Below are positions 1 through 5,824 of a stretch of DNA of 6,691 bases, one piece after another. The position numbers and the translations under genes were made by a program. How positions within the stretch are numbered: the stretch's first letter is position 1; the number at the start of each line of letters is the position of its first letter. The notes under the pieces are model-generated. The model did no database searches, was not told the DNA's origin, and saw nothing but the letters and a program-made list of their open reading frames with translations. The DNA comes from Alphaproteobacteria bacterium (GTDB taxonomy: Bacteria > Pseudomonadota > Alphaproteobacteria > Sphingomonadales > Sphingomonadaceae): NCBI GenBank assembly GCA_028293005.1, contig JAQGLH010000255.1, positions 1-6,691 on the forward strand. Direction: 5' to 3'.

Positions 1-323
1 TGGTGGCGATGGAAGGCGTCCTGCAACGCGTGCAGCGTCCTGCCGTCGCCTCCGCCTTCGCCAATCATGCCTTCCACCGTCCGGATCGTCCTGCCGTGCG
101 CCTGGACGCCGAGCATCAGGCACGAGCGTGCCGGCACGCCGTCGACGAGGATCGTGCACGTGCCGCAGATGCCGTGCTCGCATCCGACCTTGACGCCGGT
201 CAGGCCAAGCTCTTCGCGCAGAGCGTCGGCGAGGCTGGCGCGCGGCAGGACGCTGAACCGGCGCTCCTCTCCGTTGACGGTCGCGACGGTTTCGAGCGCG
301 CCGTGTGAGTCCGCGCGACGCAT
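1..323 (-). CDS. Molybdenum hydroxylase, [2Fe-2S] subunit (CoxS/XdhA-like), 3' end outside window
   Basis: This is the small iron-sulfur subunit of a xanthine dehydrogenase/CO dehydrogenase-type molybdenum hydroxylase. It passes electrons between the molybdopterin subunit and the FAD subunit. The first 107 codons are visible. The ferredoxin-like N-terminal domain has the plant-type [2Fe-2S] ligands C48, C53, C56 and C68 in the spacing C-x4-C-x2-C-x11-C (GCEHGICGTC, then a cysteine in PARSC). The reading frame leaves the window at a segment (LQDAFHRH) that in this family leads into the second, all-helical [2Fe-2S] domain, so that second cysteine set is not seen. The family is usually 150 to 170 residues, so roughly 50 to 60 are missing. 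The ATG at 323 overlaps the TGA of the FAD subunit by one base (TGATG), which points to translational coupling. The M-then-S order matches coxMSL-type operons, so the large subunit is expected next, beyond base 1. The family call is secure; the substrate is unknown. Confidence 0.93.
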   Translation of the reverse strand, partial: MRRADSHGALETVATVNGEERRFSVLPRASLADALREELGLTGVKVGCEHGICGTCTILVDGVPARSCLMLGVQAHGRTIRTVEGMIGEGGGDGRTLHALQDAFHRH

Positions 324-1177
324 CAAATCTCTCCCCTCGCGAGCCGCATGATCGCTCGCCTGACCAGCACTGCGATCACCGATCGGCGGTAGGCGGCATC
401 GGCGTTGGTATCGGATCGGGCGTCGAGACCATCGGCAGAAAGCCGGCCCGCCTCGCGTGCGGCCGCCTCGCTCAACTCGCGGCCGACGAGATAAGCTTCC
501 GCCGCGGGCGCGCTGACCGGACGGTCGCTCACCCCGCCCAGCATCACCCGGGCTTCGACGCACGCATTATCCTCGATGCGGACACCGACCGCGGCCATGG
601 CAAGAGCAAGGTAGCCGCGTCGGCGGGCGACTTCCTCGAACGCCCATATTAGCTGGGTGTAGGGAAGATCGACCGCGACCAGCAGTTCGCCGGGCTCGAT
701 CGCCGTCGTATAATGACCGAGGAAAAAGTCCGGCGCGGCGACCGCTCGTTCGTAGCCTTGGCCGCGCAGCAGCATCGTGCCATCGAGCGCTGCAACGACG
801 AGCGGCATTTCAGCGCCGGCATCGGCATGCGCGAGGCTCCCGCCGAACGTGCCGCGGTTCCTGACCGCCTGGTGCGCAACATGGTGCAAGGCCCGCGAGA
901 TCAGCGGCAGCCGCGCCCAGATGTCGAACGACCGCGCATTTTCGGCATGCGTCACCATCGCGCCGATGCGGAGCGATTCTTCACCGGCCACGCTCGACTT
1001 GAGACCCGAGACCCGGTCGAGGTCGACGAGCATGGTTGGCGCTGCCATCCGCAACGCCATGATCGGCATCAGCGATTGTCCGCCGGCGAGCGCGCGCGCG
1101 TCAGGGTCCTCGGCGAGGAGGTCGACAGCCTCATCCAATGTCTCCGGAGCAGCATAAGCGAACGTGGGAAATTTCAA
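323..1177 (-). CDS. Molybdenum hydroxylase, FAD-binding subunit (CoxM/XdhB-like)
   Basis: This is the medium, flavin-carrying subunit of a three-subunit molybdenum hydroxylase. It takes electrons from the iron-sulfur subunit to FAD and on to the final acceptor. The 284-residue length is normal for the family. The N-terminal PCMH-type FAD domain shows the family's first flavin motif, AGGQSL, at residues 31-36, followed by PIMALRMAAP. The second flavin motif, RNRGTFGGSLAHADAGAE, is at 106-123. A CO-dehydrogenase-flavoprotein C-terminal domain follows, starting with a DFFLGHYTTAIEPGELL segment near 150-166. The start is a TTG at 1177-1175. No ATG or GTG-type alternative fits: the next in-frame Met is residue 37, inside the FAD motif. 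A strong GGAGG lies 7 bases upstream of the TTG. It is the fourth gene of the minus-strand operon, 118 bases after the synthetase, and its stop overlaps the start of the iron-sulfur subunit. The electron acceptor (NAD, quinone or O2) cannot be told from this subunit. Confidence 0.93.
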   Translation of the reverse strand: MKFPTFAYAAPETLDEAVDLLAEDPDARALAGGQSLMPIMALRMAAPTMLVDLDRVSGLKSSVAGEESLRIGAMVTHAENARSFDIWARLPLISRALHHVAHQAVRNRGTFGGSLAHADAGAEMPLVVAALDGTMLLRGQGYERAVAAPDFFLGHYTTAIEPGELLVAVDLPYTQLIWAFEEVARRRGYLALAMAAVGVRIEDNACVEARVMLGGVSDRPVSAPAAEAYLVGRELSEAAAREAGRLSADGLDARSDTNADAAYRRSVIAVLVRRAIMRLARGEI

Positions 1178-1295
1178 CCCCTTCCCTCCCCCGATTTGCC
1201 CGGTCGCCTCACGCCGGATCTGTCTTTATCTCCATTCGGCCATCGCCGAGAAACGGATCTTCGAACATGTTCCGCCGAACCGATTACGTCCACCA
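1178..1295. other. 118-base gap inside the operon, with a 10-base perfect palindrome
   Basis: This is the longest gap between the five minus-strand genes. It lies between the synthetase stop and the FAD-subunit start. It holds the ribosome binding site described separately, a perfect palindrome GAACATGTTC at 1263-1272, and a short hairpin (TCGGC and GCCGA arms with a 4-base loop, near 1238-1251) that is not followed by a T run. I see no coding sequence and no convincing terminator. It may carry an internal promoter for the molybdenum-enzyme genes, but no clear -35/-10 pair is visible. Confidence 0.4.
1185..1189 (-). promoter_or_regulatory. Shine-Dalgarno site that decides the TTG start of the FAD subunit
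   Basis: On the minus strand GGAGG sits 7 bases before the TTG at 1177, inside a purine run (GGGGGAGGGAAGGGG). This near-ideal ribosome binding site supports a TTG start and explains how a gene with a weak start codon could still be well translated. Confidence 0.8.
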
Positions 1296-3449
1296 CTAAC
1301 TTCCGGCATCGTTCACGACGATCAACGCATCGAGTGCCGTCGCCCCATCCCCTTCGGGGTAAGCGATCACCGGATTGACGTCGATCTCGACGATATCGGG
1401 TCTCGTCACCATGAGCCGCCCGATCGCCGCCGCGATCGCGGCGGCCGCCGCGACATCGACCGGCGGCGAGCCGCGGAACCCGCGCAGCAATTTGGCGCCC
1501 TTGAGCTTCTGGAATTCCTCCACGATCTGGGCTTCGGGCAAGGTCGGCGCGAGCAGGCGGACGTCGCCCAGCGCCTCGATCCAGATCCCGCCCATGCCGA
1601 TCAGCAGCACCGGGCCCCATTGCGGATCGCGCCGGGCGCCGACCGCCAATTCGAGCCCGCGGCCGCCCATCTTCTCGACCAGCACCCCGTCGAGCTCGAG
1701 ACCAGGCGCCGCCTTGGCGACGTTCGCATGCAAGGTCGCCCAGCCGGTGCGGGCAGCGGCGTCGTCGGCAATGTCGAGCAACACCCCGCCGGCCTCGCTC
1801 TTGTGCGCAAGCGCCGCCGATTGCGCCTTGAGTGCCACCGGATAGCCGATGCGCGCGGCGATCCCCACCGCCTCTTCGGGCGATCGCGCAAGCCCGCCTT
1901 CAGGAACCTTTATGCCGATCCTCGCGAGAAGCTGCTTGCCGAGCCATTCGGGCTGCGGTCCGCGGCCGAGCGCGGGAAGATCTGCGAACGGCTGCGGCTC
2001 GGGCCGCTCGGACCAGTTGAGGCGACGCCGTGCAAATTCGGTCAAACGCGCCAACGCGCGCATCGCCCGCTCGGGCGAGCGCATCACGACCATGTCGTTG
2101 CTGCGCAGGATGCGAGCATCCTCCTCAGGCAGTGGCACGTCTTCGTCATGAATCACGTACACCAGCGGCTTCGCGCTGGTGTGGCTGACCGCGCCTTGCG
2201 CCCAGGTCGTGCCGATTGGAGGAGGGACATGGGGATTGGAGACGAGCACGCTGCCGAACGCGGGGTCGGCGAGCACCGCATCGGTCGCGATCCGGATCAC
2301 GTCGGGCTCCCACGCGATGCTGGTACCGAGGTCGAGCGGGTTGCGGATCGTCATATAATCAGGGAGTTGGGCCTTGATCGTCTCGACGGTTGCCGGCGAC
2401 ATCGGCGGCAGATCGACCCCGAGGGTGTCGGCATAATCGGCCGCGATGACGCTGATCGCGCCCGAGCCGGTGACCACGCCAAGGCCTTTGCCGTCATGCT
2501 CTGGATAGCGCCAGACGAGCTGGCCGACGTCGATCAGCTCCTCGAGCGTGTCGACCATCAGCACACCGCTGTCTTCGGCAATGGTGCGCATCGCCGCATA
2601 ATCCTTGACCAACGCTCCGCTGTGCGAAGCCGTCTGCGTGCGCGCCCGGGCGCTATGGCCGGGATGATAAAGGATGATCGGCTTGCCGCAGCGGCGCGCG
2701 CGTTCGGCCACCGCGATCATGTCGGCGGGGCGGCGAATCTGCTCGGCGTAGCAGACGATCGCGCTGGCGGTTTCCTGGTCGATCAGCCAGTCGATGAAAT
2801 CCGGAAGGCCGAGATGCGCCTCGTTGCCGGTGGTGACCATATAGGAGACGGCCACGCCGCGCGACCTGAGGGTCAGCGTGGTGTGATGGCCGATACCGCC
2901 GCTTTGCGTCACCACCGCTAAAGTCCGCCCGATCCCGGGGTTCATTTTGACGATTTTGTGCGACGGCGCGAGCATCGCCTGGAACGCGTCGATATAATTG
3001 TAATAGCCGACGCAATTCGGCCCGACGAAGGGCAAACCGGCTTCGCGGGCGATGCGCCCGATCTCCTCCTGCTCGCGGCGCCCTTCGTCGCCGGTCTCGG
3101 CGAAGCCGGAGGCGAAGCAGACCGCGCTCTTGACGCCGCGCGCGATGCACGCCTCGACTGTCTCGCGCACGGCATTGGCGGCAACGACCATGATCGCGAC
3201 GTCGATGCCGAACGGCAATTGATCGACGCCGGTCAGGCAGGGCAGCCCCTGGATCGTGCCGCCGCTGCGGCCGACGAGATGAACCTCGCCGTCGTAGCCA
3301 TCGCCGAGCAGATTGTAGAGAACGTTCGCGCTCGGCGTGCCGGGTTTGGAGGACATGCCGATAATCGCGACCGAGCGCGGCCGCATCATCGCCTCGATGC
3401 CTTTCGCCCAGCCTTCCTCGCGCCGCCCCGCTCCAGCCTTGTCGTGCAT
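1296..3449 (-). CDS. Acyl-CoA synthetase, NDP-forming (acetate--CoA ligase family, alpha-beta fusion)
   Basis: This enzyme should join a carboxylic acid to CoA with ATP cleavage to ADP and phosphate, through a phosphohistidine intermediate. The 717 residues cover the whole fused architecture. A CoA-binding Rossmann domain starts at PRSVAIIGMSS (24-34). A succinyl-CoA-ligase-like flavodoxin domain contains TQSGGIG (181-187) and the ASHSGAL motif with H276, the expected phosphorylated histidine. A second ligase-like domain follows (about 300-470), including TIRNPLDLG (367-375). The C-terminal ATP-grasp domain (about 490-717) has YPVALKAQS with K541, AHKSEAGGV (548-556), GPVLLIGMGG (612-621), LLRGFRG (654-660) and EIDVNPV with E688 and N692. 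Nothing essential looks missing. The ATG at 3449 has only a modest purine-rich leader (AAGGGGAAGAG); a later start at Met21/22 would still keep the Rossmann domain. The family includes acetyl-CoA synthetases and FerA, the feruloyl-CoA synthetase of sphingomonads, so the substrate may be an aromatic or branched acid. This is the third gene of the operon, 47 bases after the hydratase. Confidence 0.92.
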   Translation of the reverse strand: MHDKAGAGRREEGWAKGIEAMMRPRSVAIIGMSSKPGTPSANVLYNLLGDGYDGEVHLVGRSGGTIQGLPCLTGVDQLPFGIDVAIMVVAANAVRETVEACIARGVKSAVCFASGFAETGDEGRREQEEIGRIAREAGLPFVGPNCVGYYNYIDAFQAMLAPSHKIVKMNPGIGRTLAVVTQSGGIGHHTTLTLRSRGVAVSYMVTTGNEAHLGLPDFIDWLIDQETASAIVCYAEQIRRPADMIAVAERARRCGKPIILYHPGHSARARTQTASHSGALVKDYAAMRTIAEDSGVLMVDTLEELIDVGQLVWRYPEHDGKGLGVVTGSGAISVIAADYADTLGVDLPPMSPATVETIKAQLPDYMTIRNPLDLGTSIAWEPDVIRIATDAVLADPAFGSVLVSNPHVPPPIGTTWAQGAVSHTSAKPLVYVIHDEDVPLPEEDARILRSNDMVVMRSPERAMRALARLTEFARRRLNWSERPEPQPFADLPALGRGPQPEWLGKQLLARIGIKVPEGGLARSPEEAVGIAARIGYPVALKAQSAALAHKSEAGGVLLDIADDAAARTGWATLHANVAKAAPGLELDGVLVEKMGGRGLELAVGARRDPQWGPVLLIGMGGIWIEALGDVRLLAPTLPEAQIVEEFQKLKGAKLLRGFRGSPPVDVAAAAAIAAAIGRLMVTRPDIVEIDVNPVIAYPEGDGATALDALIVVNDAGS

Positions 3450-3496
3450 CTTATTCTCTTCCCCTTGCCGTCATGCTCGATGCGCGATGGCTATGA

Positions 3497-4315
3497 TCAG
3501 CGTCCCTTGAAGACCGGCGCGCGCTTTTCGACGAAAGCCCGCGCGCCTTCCTGCGCATCTTCGCTGTTGCTCACCGCGGCGAAATTCTCCGCCTCGAGCT
3601 TCCAGGCTTCCTCCCACGACAGCGCGACCCCGCGCCAAACGGTTTCCTTGGTCTTCTGCACCGCCATCGGGCTGTTCGCCGCAATCAGCTGCGCGAAATG
3701 CTCGGCGCGCGCGACCGCCTGGTCCGCCGGCACGACCTCGTTGACGAAGCCCATCCGATAGGCCTCCTGGGCGTCGAACCGCGCACCGGTGAGCAGCACC
3801 TCCATCGCCTTGCAGAACGGGACCTGCCGCGCCAGCCGCACCGCGGAGCCGCCACCCGGCATGATCCCCAATGCGACTTCGTTGACGGCAAAAAACGCAC
3901 CTTCGCCCGCGATCCTTATGTCGATCGCCTGGAGCATCTCCGACCCGGCACCGATGCAGGCGCCGTTCACCGCGGCGACGATCGGCTTGTAGAGCGGGCG
4001 GTTCTTGAGCATCGCCCAATTGGTCAGCTCGTGCTCTTCCCTGTGGAACCGATGGTCCCACTCGTCCTCGGGTTTGCGCGCACCCGTGATCAACGGCAAG
4101 GTCACGCGCAGATCGGCTCCGGCGGTGAAGGCCTTGTCGCCCGCCCCAGTGACCAGCGCCACCCGCATCTGATCGTCCGCCGCGAAGTCGGTCCAGGCGT
4201 CGGCCAGCTTGCAGAACATCTCCGGAGTCAGCGCGTTGCGCGCTTCCGGACGGTTGAAGGTGATGTAGGCGATGTGCCCGCGCTTCTCGTACAACAAAGG
4301 TCCGGTCGACATCAT
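3497..4315 (-). CDS. Enoyl-CoA hydratase/isomerase (crotonase family)
   Basis: This crotonase-fold protein should add water across the double bond of an enoyl-CoA in a beta-oxidation-like step in the cytoplasm. It has 272 residues, a usual length. The first oxyanion-hole segment is AFTAGADL (62-69) and the second is NGACIGAGSEM (117-127). E126 and E146 are 20 residues apart, the same spacing as the two catalytic glutamates of rat mitochondrial enoyl-CoA hydratase (Glu144 and Glu164). The PGGG segment (153-156) and TGARFDAQEAYRMGFVNEVV (176-195) are typical of the family. With both acids present a true hydratase is more likely than an isomerase or a feruloyl-CoA hydratase-lyase. There are two adjacent ATG codons, at 4315 and 4312. 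GGAG at 4320-4323 is 4 bases from the first and 7 from the second, so the second may be the one used, giving 271 residues. It is the second gene of the operon, upstream of the synthetase. The acyl chain it acts on cannot be seen. Confidence 0.92.
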   Translation of the reverse strand: MMSTGPLLYEKRGHIAYITFNRPEARNALTPEMFCKLADAWTDFAADDQMRVALVTGAGDKAFTAGADLRVTLPLITGARKPEDEWDHRFHREEHELTNWAMLKNRPLYKPIVAAVNGACIGAGSEMLQAIDIRIAGEGAFFAVNEVALGIMPGGGSAVRLARQVPFCKAMEVLLTGARFDAQEAYRMGFVNEVVPADQAVARAEHFAQLIAANSPMAVQKTKETVWRGVALSWEEAWKLEAENFAAVSNSEDAQEGARAFVEKRAPVFKGR

Positions 4316-4331
4316 AACTCTCCAAAGATGA

Positions 4332-4351
4332 TGGCCATGGATGGATGGCCA
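4332..4351. repeat. Inverted repeat (7-base arms) between flavoprotein and hydratase genes
   Basis: TGGCCAT at 4332-4338 and ATGGCCA at 4345-4351 are perfect inverted arms around a 6-base spacer, in the 54-base gap between two operon genes. In RNA this would form a short hairpin 8 bases before the GGAG site of the hydratase gene. No T run follows in the direction of transcription, so it does not look like a factor-independent terminator. It may affect mRNA processing or translation, or be chance; the core TGGCCA is itself a palindrome. Confidence 0.45.
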
Positions 4352-4369
4352 AACTGGCGGTTGCCGCGA

Positions 4370-5554
4370 TCAGAACAGGCGGTCGTTCTTGACCTCCAGG
4401 CCAAACAGCATCTTGCCCGAGGGGCGATACATCCTGGTCTGGACGATGCGGTGCGCGGAGACCGTCATGATATCGCGCAGCAGCCGATCGATCGGGCTCT
4501 TCTGCTGGATCGCGCTCGATCCGGCGACATCGTACATCTGCAGCACGACGTCCTTGGCGACATGCGTCACGTGAACCTGGCACAGCCGGAACAGCGAGCG
4601 CTGCTCCGCCGACGGCGCGTCGCCCCGGCACAAGGTCTCCCACAGATCCCCGATGACGTCGTAGACCCAGGAGCGCGCCGAACGCAGCGCCGCCTCGGCC
4701 TTGGCGACGGCCTCGTGTGCGTCGCCATGCTCCTTGAGCAGCGCCATCGCCGGCACCACCTTTTTGCTGTCGCCAAGCGCGTAGATGTAATCCATCGCCG
4801 AGCGCGCGATGCCGAGCGGCATCGTCACGTGCGAGTAGAGGAACAAAGGCGCGAACGCATATAGCGGCCCCGGGTGGTGGGGCGGATCGAGGTCGTCGAA
4901 GGTGTGGCGCTCGGGCACGAACAAATCGGTCAGGCGGTAATCATGGCTGCCCGTGCCGCGCATTCCCGACACCTGCCAGCTGCCGAGATCGACAGCGGCG
5001 CTGCTCTTGGGGAACATCGCGACCCGATATTCGGGCTGGCCATCGGCGAGACGATTGATCTCGCCGTTTACGGTGACGAAGCAGCCCGCCGACATCACGT
5101 CCGAATGGCGGCAGCCGCTGCCGAAGCTCCATTTGCCGTTCACCCGATAGCCGCCCTCGACGCGTTCGGCGCGGCCCATCGGGCCATAGCTCCCGGCCGA
5201 GACGACATCGGGGCTGGCGAACAATTCCTTCGCGCCGACCGGATCGAGGTGCGCCGCGAGCAGGCCGCTGATCGCGGCGAACGTCCCGACCCAGCCGACC
5301 GCGCCATCGTAGCGCGATAGCTCCTCGAGCGCCTCGATCTGGGTCAGCGGATCAAGCTCGAGGCCGCCCATCGATCGCGGCCATGTCGCCCGAAAAAGCC
5401 CGGTCGCACGCAGCGCCTCGACGAGATCATCGGGCAGGCACCTTTCCTCTTCGATCCGGTCGGCGGCGGCCCGAATTTGCAATTCGAGCGCCTTGATGCC
5501 GGCAAGCAGCGACGGCGCTTCGGGCAGTCGCTGCGACGGCTGTCGGTTCGGCAT
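4370..5554 (-). CDS. Acyl-CoA dehydrogenase-fold flavoprotein, probably a group D flavin-dependent monooxygenase
   Basis: This 394-residue protein has the three-part acyl-CoA dehydrogenase fold: an N-terminal helical domain (about 15-125), a middle beta domain (about 125-215) and a C-terminal helical domain (about 235-385) of the kind seen in HsaA, HpaH and DszC oxygenases. GKWSFGSGCRHSD (140-152) resembles the W-x-F-x-S-G-x-x-H segment of those monooxygenases, and GMRGTGSHDYRL (197-208) and LFVPE (211-215) are conserved in the superfamily. Where acyl-CoA dehydrogenases carry the catalytic glutamate in a YEG motif after a conserved L-x-R-D, this protein reads DRLLRDIMTVSAHR (356-369), with H368 and R369 in place of the YE pair. 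A histidine here is typical of the monooxygenases. It would then use reduced flavin from a separate reductase to hydroxylate its substrate; no reductase is in the window. The ATG has AGGAG 8 bases upstream. As the first gene of the operon it faces the divergent promoter region. A true acyl-CoA dehydrogenase is the alternative. Confidence 0.82.
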   Translation of the reverse strand: MPNRQPSQRLPEAPSLLAGIKALELQIRAAADRIEEERCLPDDLVEALRATGLFRATWPRSMGGLELDPLTQIEALEELSRYDGAVGWVGTFAAISGLLAAHLDPVGAKELFASPDVVSAGSYGPMGRAERVEGGYRVNGKWSFGSGCRHSDVMSAGCFVTVNGEINRLADGQPEYRVAMFPKSSAAVDLGSWQVSGMRGTGSHDYRLTDLFVPERHTFDDLDPPHHPGPLYAFAPLFLYSHVTMPLGIARSAMDYIYALGDSKKVVPAMALLKEHGDAHEAVAKAEAALRSARSWVYDVIGDLWETLCRGDAPSAEQRSLFRLCQVHVTHVAKDVVLQMYDVAGSSAIQQKSPIDRLLRDIMTVSAHRIVQTRMYRPSGKMLFGLEVKNDRLF

Positions 5555-5824
5555 TTCTTCCTCTCCTATTCACGCGACCGCAACCGGAGGTGCAATCGGT
5601 GAAGCGCAGCAGCGTCTTGCGCGCGGCCATCGCCATTCCGAACAGAAGCAGCGAAACGCCGACCCACCCGGATTGAGCGCAGCGTTTCAGATTCTCGGAA
5701 CAGCCACAAGCAGGCGCTGAGTGATGTTCGTCAGATGAACTAAAGCCGCTCCTTCCTTGCACTGGCGCGGCGCGGGGCACAGTCTTGGTTTGCTTGAATC
5801 GATAAATGACCCCGGGAGGATGAC
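5555..5824. promoter_or_regulatory. Divergent intergenic region, likely promoters for both transcription units
   Basis: These 270 bases separate the start of the minus-strand operon from the start of the plus-strand racemase gene, so promoters for both must lie here or nearby. AGGAG at 5563-5567 serves the flavoprotein gene and GGAGG at 5815-5819 serves the racemase gene. An AT-richer stretch with GATAAA lies at about 5785-5808, but it has no partner -35 at a normal distance. I cannot name a -35/-10 pair with confidence on either strand. An operator-like palindrome is listed separately. I see no convincing small gene. Confidence 0.6.
5726..5740. promoter_or_regulatory. Imperfect palindrome, candidate operator
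   Basis: GTTCGTC-A-GATGAAC has 7-base arms with one mismatch around a central A. It sits roughly 170 bases from the flavoprotein start and 85 bases from the racemase start. Size and symmetry fit the binding site of a dimeric TetR-, GntR- or MarR-type repressor that could control both directions. No regulator gene is in the window, so this rests on symmetry and location only. Confidence 0.35.

Noticed and set aside
1164..2921. A 585-codon open frame on the plus strand opposite the synthetase
   Set aside because: It is antisense to a gene with clear domains from end to end. Its translation is rich in Arg, His, Asp and Ala with no recognisable motif. Long shadow frames are usual in high-GC DNA.
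3451..3474. A seven-codon leader-like frame just before the synthetase gene
   Set aside because: It has no ribosome binding site of its own and no run of a regulatory amino acid. It is probably chance.
3698..4864. A 388-codon plus-strand open frame spanning the hydratase and flavoprotein genes
   Set aside because: It crosses two well-supported minus-strand genes and has no family motifs. It is a shadow frame.
5776..5793. A possible sigma-54 promoter (GGCAC followed by TTTGC)
   Set aside because: The GG and GC elements are not at the required 12-base separation.
5757..5806. TTGCAC and GATAAA as -35 and -10 boxes for the racemase gene
   Set aside because: They are about 38 bases apart, far from the 16 to 18 needed, so they cannot be a pair.
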